Assembly: GCF_049800835.1 (NCBI RefSeq) | Contig: NZ_JBNAFU010000003.1 | Location: 248,001 to 312,000 of the forward strand | Source of the DNA: Dinoroseobacter sp049800835 | Lineage (GTDB): Bacteria > Pseudomonadota > Alphaproteobacteria > Rhodobacterales > Rhodobacteraceae | Direction: 5' to 3' | DNA length: 64,000 nt | In this document: one piece after another, positions 59,429 to 64,000 of the stretch | Layout: every line of letters begins with the position of its first letter | Position numbering within the stretch: the stretch's first letter is position 1 | Notes under the pieces: model-generated | What the model was told of the DNA's origin: nothing | Seen by the model: only the letters and a program-made list of their open reading frames with translations | Database searches by the model: none | Program-made: the position numbers and the translations under genes

Positions 59429-61357
59429 ATGACCCAACCCCGCCCAGAAACCCCGACCCTTGACCGTGTCGCCTGTCCGGCTGACCTCAAGGCCCTCAGT
59501 GACCCGGAACTGGCGACGTTGGCCGATGAGCTTCGCGCTGAAACGATCAGCGCCGTGTCGGAAACCGGGGGCCATTTAGGCTCTTCGCTTGGGGTTGTCG
59601 AGCTGACCGTGGCGATCCACGCCGTGTTCAACACACCCTTTGACAAGCTGATCTGGGATGTCGGCCACCAGTGCTATCCACACAAGATCCTGACCGAGCG
59701 CCGGGGCCGCATTCGCACGCTGCGCCAGAAGGGCGGGTTGAGCGGGTTCACAAAACGCAGCGAGTCCGAATACGACCCGTTCGGGGCGGCGCATAGTTCG
59801 ACCTCGATCTCCGCTGCGCTTGGCTTTGCCACCGCGCGCGATCTGGGGGCGGCCACGGGCGATGCGATCGCCGTGATCGGCGACGGATCCATCAGTGCCG
59901 GCATGGCATATGAAGCGCTCAACAACGCGGGGTCCGAAAAACGCCGCCTGTTCGTCATTCTGAACGACAACGAGATGTCGATTGCGCCGCCCACGGGCGC
60001 GATGTCGACATATCTCAGCGAGTTGGCGTCAACCGGGCCTCTGCATGCGCTCAAAGACCTTGCTGAAGGGTTCGAGAAAGCCTTGCCCGGCCCGCTGCGC
60101 GAAGGGGCTCAACGCGCCCGGCATCTGGTGACGGGGGAACATGGGTCGTCGGGCACGCTGTTCGAAGAGCTTGGGTTCGACTATATCGGCCCGATTGACG
60201 GGCATGATGTTCCGCAGCTTCTGCAAATTCTGCGCGCGGCCCGGACAAAGGCGACAGGCCCCGTGCTGATCCATGCCTGCACGGTCAAGGGCAAGGGGTA
60301 TTCACCGGCGGAGTTGTCGGATGACTGCTATCACGGGGTGGCGAAGTTCGATATTTCCACCGGCAAGCAGCAGAAGTCCGCGCCCAACGCGCCTCAATAC
60401 ACCAAGGTCTTCGGGCAGACGCTCACCAAGCTTGCCGAGAGTGACAGTCGTATCTGCGGGGTCACGGCCGCGATGCCGGGTGGAACGGGCCTGAATATCA
60501 TGGGGGACCGGTTCCCGGGGCGCGTTTTTGACGTTGGCATCGCCGAGCAGCACGCAGTGACCTTTGCTGCCGGGTTGGCCGCCAGCGGTATGCGGCCCTT
60601 CTGCGCGATTTATTCCAGCTTCCTGCAACGGGGCTACGACCAGGTGGCACACGATGTGGCGTTGCAAAAGCTGCCGGTGCGCTTTGCCATTGACCGGGCC
60701 GGGCTGGTGGGTGCGGACGGTCCGACCCATGCGGGCGCTTTCGACATCGGGTTCATGGGCAGCCTGCCGAACATGACCGTGATGGCAGCCGCCGACGAGG
60801 CGGAGCTGGTCCATATGGTCACCACTGCCGCCGCGTTTGACGAAGGGCCCATTGCGTTCCGCTATCCGCGCGGCGAAGGCGTCGGAACGGACATGCCCGA
60901 CACTGGACGGGTGCTGGAGATCGGCAAAGGCCGTGTCGTCCGCGAAGGTACGCGGCTTGCCCTCGTCTCGCTCGGGGCGCATCTGTCCGAATGCCTGTCG
61001 GCTGCCGAGGAGCTTGAGGCGCGTGGCGTGTCCGTGACCGTGGCCGATGCCCGCTTTGCCAAGCCGCTTGATACCGATCTGATCGGTCGCCTTGCCGACA
61101 ACCACGAGGCTGTCATCACCGTCGAGCAAGGGGCCCAGGGCGGATTTGGTGCCTTTGTCCTGCATTGGCTGGCCAGCACTGGCCGATTGGATGGCACGCT
61201 CAAGGTGCGCACCATGACCCTCCCTGACAGGTTCATCGATCAGGCCGGCCCTGCCGACATGTATGCCGACGCCCGGCTGACCGCGCAGGACATCGTGACC
61301 ACGGGTCTGCACGTTCTGGGTGTGGAAACGGCGCTGTTGTCCGCAACACGCGGATAA
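59429..61357 (+). CDS. dxs: 1-deoxy-D-xylulose-5-phosphate synthase
   Basis: Dxs makes DXP from pyruvate and glyceraldehyde 3-phosphate, the entry to the MEP isoprenoid pathway that feeds carotenoids and the phytyl tail. The 642-aa thiamine-diphosphate enzyme has GHLGSSLGVVELTVA, the TPP motif GDGSISAGMAYEALNNAG, DVGIAEQHAVTFAAGLA and the transketolase C-terminal domain. GGAGGAG lies six bases before ATG 59429; ATG 59414 is an alternative. A dxs just after puf is known in related phototrophs; a second housekeeping copy may lie elsewhere. It ends at a strong terminator. Confidence 0.96.
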   Translation: MTQPRPETPTLDRVACPADLKALSDPELATLADELRAETISAVSETGGHLGSSLGVVELTVAIHAVFNTPFDKLIWDVGHQCYPHKILTERRGRIRTLRQKGGLSGFTKRSESEYDPFGAAHSSTSISAALGFATARDLGAATGDAIAVIGDGSISAGMAYEALNNAGSEKRRLFVILNDNEMSIAPPTGAMSTYLSELASTGPLHALKDLAEGFEKALPGPLREGAQRARHLVTGEHGSSGTLFEELGFDYIGPIDGHDVPQLLQILRAARTKATGPVLIHACTVKGKGYSPAELSDDCYHGVAKFDISTGKQQKSAPNAPQYTKVFGQTLTKLAESDSRICGVTAAMPGGTGLNIMGDRFPGRVFDVGIAEQHAVTFAAGLAASGMRPFCAIYSSFLQRGYDQVAHDVALQKLPVRFAIDRAGLVGADGPTHAGAFDIGFMGSLPNMTVMAAADEAELVHMVTTAAAFDEGPIAFRYPRGEGVGTDMPDTGRVLEIGKGRVVREGTRLALVSLGAHLSECLSAAEELEARGVSVTVADARFAKPLDTDLIGRLADNHEAVITVEQGAQGGFGAFVLHWLASTGRLDGTLKVRTMTLPDRFIDQAGPADMYADARLTAQDIVTTGLHVLGVETALLSATRG

Positions 61358-61379
61358 CTTTGTCGCAGCAAGCAAGCAA

Positions 61380-61411
61380 AAAGGGGCCGCAAGGCCCCTT
61401 TGTATTTTTTT
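61380..61411 (+). terminator. Intrinsic terminator after dxs
   Basis: AAAGGGGCC and GGCCCCTTT form a 9-bp stem around the loop GCAA, followed by TATTTTTTT. It faces idi, which converges from the other side; an A run to the left (61378-61382) gives it some function in the other direction too. Confidence 0.88.
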
Positions 61412-61422
61412 GCAGGGTCGCG

Positions 61423-61950
61423 TCAGACCCGCAGAAGCGTTCCGAAGATACGATCTGCGTGTTCCTGAAGGTAGATCCGCAGCCACGGCGTGTACCGCTC
61501 CGGGCGGCGCTTGATCTCGGCCGTCAGGTCGTAAAGGTCGATCCACTGCACGTCTGAAACCTCGTCCGGGTTCGGGACGACCTTCAGCTTGCTGTCCGCC
61601 TGCGCGATGAAGATATCGACCACCTCATGCTCAATCAGCCCGTTGCCCACATCGGCGCGGTATTCCACTTGGTCGCGATGGGTCGGGTGCAGGCCGGTGA
61701 TACCCAGCTCTTCATCGAGTCGCCGCATGGCGCAGTCGACGGGCTTTTCGTTCCACAAGGGATGCGTGCAGCAGGTGTTCGCCCAGAGGCCGGGGGTGTG
61801 GTACTTGCCTGACGCCCGCTTCTGGATCAGCACCTCGTTGCCGCGCATGACGAAGACGGAGACAGCCTTGTGCCGCAGGCCGCGCTGATGCGCTTCCAGC
61901 TTTTCAACGGGCGTCAGCTTCCCGTTGACCCAGGTTGGGACCATATCCAT
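61423..61950 (-). CDS. idi: Isopentenyl-diphosphate delta-isomerase (type I)
   Basis: Idi interconverts isopentenyl and dimethylallyl diphosphates. The 175-aa Nudix-fold protein has the active-site cysteine in LWANTCCTHPLWNE, the RRLDEELGI metal-binding segment, and the EHEVVDIFIAQ glutamate region typical of type I enzymes. The reading frame ends at 61423 and the ATG at 61950 shares one base with the bchP stop. With bchP and the pucC-like gene it forms a leftward operon converging on dxs. Confidence 0.95.
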   Translation of the reverse strand: MDMVPTWVNGKLTPVEKLEAHQRGLRHKAVSVFVMRGNEVLIQKRASGKYHTPGLWANTCCTHPLWNEKPVDCAMRRLDEELGITGLHPTHRDQVEYRADVGNGLIEHEVVDIFIAQADSKLKVVPNPDEVSDVQWIDLYDLTAEIKRRPERYTPWLRIYLQEHADRIFGTLLRV

Positions 61951-63131
61951 CAGACCGATACCGGCGAGATGATGCCCGATAGATGCGCAAGGTTCTTCAC
62001 GCCGATCTTCAGATGCGCCAAGGGCCGCGCCTTGACCAGTTTCTTGTTCATGTAGGCCTCAAACGTCAGACGCTGCACATCCTGATCGTGGCAGAGCGAT
62101 ACGAACCTCTCCCGCCGCTCGTCGGACTTGTAATAGGCGTCCTGCATGGCCCCGAGAATGCGAAATACTGACCCATGCTGCTTGAGGAACCCCTTACGCG
62201 CCCGCGCCAGATCCTTGGCCTTTCCGGACTTGAGGCAGGCCAGCGTGGCAAGCCCTGCCTGACGCCCGCATTCCATCGCATAATAGATGCCCTCTCCGGA
62301 GGAGGGGGCAACAACACCCGCGGCATCTCCCGCCAGTACGACATCCCTGCCGTTGTCCCACTTGTCCAAAGGCTTCAGGGGTATCGGCGCGCCTTCCTTG
62401 CGGATGGTCTCACACTCCGTCAGGCCCGAGCTTTCCCGCAGTAGCCGCGTGGCTTCCTTCAGGTCCGTGCCGTCGATGCCGGTGCCCATGCCCACGCTGG
62501 CATGCGCGCCGTGCGGAAAGACCCAGCCGTAGAAATCGGGGGAGATGACCCCATCATAGATCACGTCGCACCGCGTGGGGTCGTACTTTGACGGCCCTTC
62601 AGGCGCCTTGATGATCTCGTGATAGGCAATCACGTAGGGGATCGTATCGCCACCGGGCACCTCGGCGCGGGCGACATCGGACCGCGCGCCATCCGCGCCG
62701 ATGATCAGTTTCGTCTTCAGGGACACCTCTTCGCGGGTGGCCTTGTCGCGATAGACAACGGACGGGCCGCTCTCGTCCCGGTCGATCCGCAGGAAGGTGC
62801 CCGTGTGCCGGTCAGCGCCGGCCTTTGCCGCGCGAACCCGCAGGAATTCGTCGAAGAACTCCCGGTCGACCATGCCGACAAAGCCGTTCTCGATCGGGAT
62901 ATCGACCGAGCGCGCGGTAGGCGACACCATGCGCGCGGTGTTGATCTTGGCGACCAATTGGCTGTCGGGGATGTCGAAATCCTCGATCAGGCGCGGCGGG
63001 ATGGCCCCGCCACAAGGCTTGATGCGCCCCGCCCGGTCGATCATCGCAACTTTCCGGCCAGCCCGGGCCAGATCCTCGGCGGCAGTTGCGCCACAGGGGC
63101 CTCCGCCAACCACAATCACGTCATAGGTCAT
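61950..63131 (-). CDS. bchP: Geranylgeranyl diphosphate/bacteriochlorophyll reductase BchP
   Basis: BchP reduces the geranylgeranyl tail of bacteriochlorophyll (or its diphosphate) to phytyl in three NADPH-dependent steps. The 393-aa flavoprotein has VVVGGGPCGATAAEDLARAG at residues about 6-25, the second GADGARSDVARAEVP motif and GDAAGVVAPSSGEGIYYAMECG for FAD binding. Start ATG 63131. It is 15 bases from the pucC-like gene upstream and coupled to idi downstream. Confidence 0.95.
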   Translation of the reverse strand: MTYDVIVVGGGPCGATAAEDLARAGRKVAMIDRAGRIKPCGGAIPPRLIEDFDIPDSQLVAKINTARMVSPTARSVDIPIENGFVGMVDREFFDEFLRVRAAKAGADRHTGTFLRIDRDESGPSVVYRDKATREEVSLKTKLIIGADGARSDVARAEVPGGDTIPYVIAYHEIIKAPEGPSKYDPTRCDVIYDGVISPDFYGWVFPHGAHASVGMGTGIDGTDLKEATRLLRESSGLTECETIRKEGAPIPLKPLDKWDNGRDVVLAGDAAGVVAPSSGEGIYYAMECGRQAGLATLACLKSGKAKDLARARKGFLKQHGSVFRILGAMQDAYYKSDERRERFVSLCHDQDVQRLTFEAYMNKKLVKARPLAHLKIGVKNLAHLSGIISPVSV

Positions 63132-63146
63132 TCAGTCCACTCCCTC

Positions 63147-64000
63147 TCATTCTCCGGGCACCAGCGTCGCGTTTGGCGCCAGCGGGTCGCGGCGCGCTTC
63201 GATCACCCGAAGCGCCAACAGTGCGGACACCACGAACAGCGCCGCCTCAAATAGAAAAACCGCTCCGAAAGCGGATGCATCGGTGTCGATCACCCGGCGC
63301 AGGATGTCGGCGCTTGCCGCGCCGACCAGGCCGCCGAAACCGGCCGCGATCGCCTGGGCCGCGCCCCAAAGCCCCATGCGGGTGCCTTCGCGCGCGTCGC
63401 GGCCTTCACCAGCGAGCTGCATCATCGAACCGATGGCGGCCACGGCAAAGGCCCCATTGGCAAAGCCGAGGAATACGACCGCAGGCACAAGCGGTGCGCC
63501 GGGACCCATCTGGCCAAGCAACGTGACAATGCTGAGCGCAGCGGCGGAGGCCAAGCACCCACCGATCACCCAGCTTTTCAAGCTGCCGAGCTTCAAGCCG
63601 GTCGCGCAGATGCCAACCGTGACCATCCCCAGGAAAACACCGCCATTCTGGGCCCCGCTGAGCGAGGTGGATTGACCCGGGGTGAACTGGAAGACGAGCC
63701 CAGCATAGGGTTCGAGAATAAGCTCCTGCATGAAGTATGCGGTCATCGACAGGAAAACGAAGATCGTGAAATTGCGGGCCTTGCGTTCGGACCAAACCTC
63801 TTTCAGGCCATCCAGGAACGGAAGCTTGTCTTCCTTGGGCGCAGGGCAAGTCACCCGCGCCTCGATCCCCCAGACGGCGAGGGCGGTCAGCAGGACGGCG
63901 CCCGCACAGACACTCGCGACGATCTTCAGCAGCAATGCAGGGGAATAGGGGTCAAGGAAGCTTCCAACCGTGGCAGCGGTGATTGCGATACCTGCGATCA
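63147..64000 (-). CDS. PucC/LhaA-type major facilitator protein (bacteriochlorophyll-associated), 5' end outside window
   Basis: The reading frame is open to the window edge; the visible part is the last 283 residues or so. It contains several membrane helices, the charged cytoplasmic loop KLPFLDGLKEVWSERKARNF, and FMQELILEPYAGLVFQFTPGQSTSLSGAQNGGVF, which is characteristic of the PucC/LhaA family (sometimes labelled BCH2). Such proteins help assemble light-harvesting complexes and move bacteriochlorophyll. It lies directly before bchP, as in related clusters, where bchG usually follows on the far side. The full start cannot be given. Confidence 0.9.
   Translation of the reverse strand, partial: IAGIAITAATVGSFLDPYSPALLLKIVASVCAGAVLLTALAVWGIEARVTCPAPKEDKLPFLDGLKEVWSERKARNFTIFVFLSMTAYFMQELILEPYAGLVFQFTPGQSTSLSGAQNGGVFLGMVTVGICATGLKLGSLKSWVIGGCLASAAALSIVTLLGQMGPGAPLVPAVVFLGFANGAFAVAAIGSMMQLAGEGRDAREGTRMGLWGAAQAIAAGFGGLVGAASADILRRVIDTDASAFGAVFLFEAALFVVSALLALRVIEARRDPLAPNATLVPGE

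Noticed and set aside
1..64000. tRNA genes, rRNA, CRISPR arrays, insertion sequences and prophage genes.
   Set aside because: None seen by reading; no cloverleaf, regularly spaced repeat or transposase-like product was recognised. A dedicated tRNA or CRISPR search was not possible.

Overview
The window is a stretch of alphaproteobacterial chromosome. Gene order and protein character point to Rhodobacterales (Roseobacter/Rhodobacter group). The evidence is the rho-mnmE-mnmG-rsmG-parA-parB block with ParB sites, followed further on by a photosynthesis gene cluster (PGC) for bacteriochlorophyll a, spheroidene-type carotenoids and a type-II reaction centre carrying a PufC cytochrome. No tRNA, rRNA, CRISPR array, insertion sequence or prophage was seen. 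No gene-free stretch exceeds about 200 bases.

Bases 1-36500 are mostly housekeeping. First comes the chromosome-partition block (1-5787), with three perfect 16-bp parS palindromes inside coding sequence. A leftward rph-rdgB-rid-hemW-DUF454 operon (5788-9011) is followed by hrcA-grpE, mutS, a malic enzyme, periplasmic msrA, argG and ilvA. A divergent pair encodes a phosphotransfer (Hpt) protein and a response regulator fused to a PP2C phosphatase (19380-21145). Next are a DUF900 lipoprotein hydrolase and a Nudix gene, hslO-nudix-cca, a tandem pair of ABC half-transporters, an RNA methyltransferase and a bacterial voltage-gated sodium channel. Two L,D-transpeptidases, a CAP lipoprotein, a small exported protein, ferrochelatase with a methyltransferase, and comF complete this part.

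Bases 36501-64000 hold the PGC: crtA-bchI-bchD-bchO; an opposing grxC-nitrilase-marR group; crtI-crtB-tspO; crtD-crtC (leftward); crtE-crtF; bchC-bchX-(65-aa ORF)-bchY-bchZ-pufQ-(leader ORF)-pufB-pufA-pufL-pufM-pufC; dxs; and leftward (pucC-like)-bchP-idi. Together these supply isoprenoid precursors (dxs, idi), magnesium chelation (bchI, bchD, with bchO), late bacteriochlorophyll steps (bchX/Y/Z, bchC, bchP), carotenoids up to spheroidenone, and the LH1 and reaction-centre proteins. Ferrochelatase, the competing iron branch, lies just upstream.

Operators of the PpsR/CrtJ type (TGT-N12-ACA) lie before crtA, crtI, crtD/crtE and bchC. At three of the four promoters they share one half-site spacing. 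Points worth a second look are: the position and shared reading frame of the parS sites; an apparent inversion of the crtA-bchIDO block; crtC lacking a usable start codon at its conserved N-terminus; a translationally coupled 65-aa ORF between bchX and bchY; a pufK-like leader ORF before pufB; and a paired 15-bp operator-like repeat upstream of msrA.
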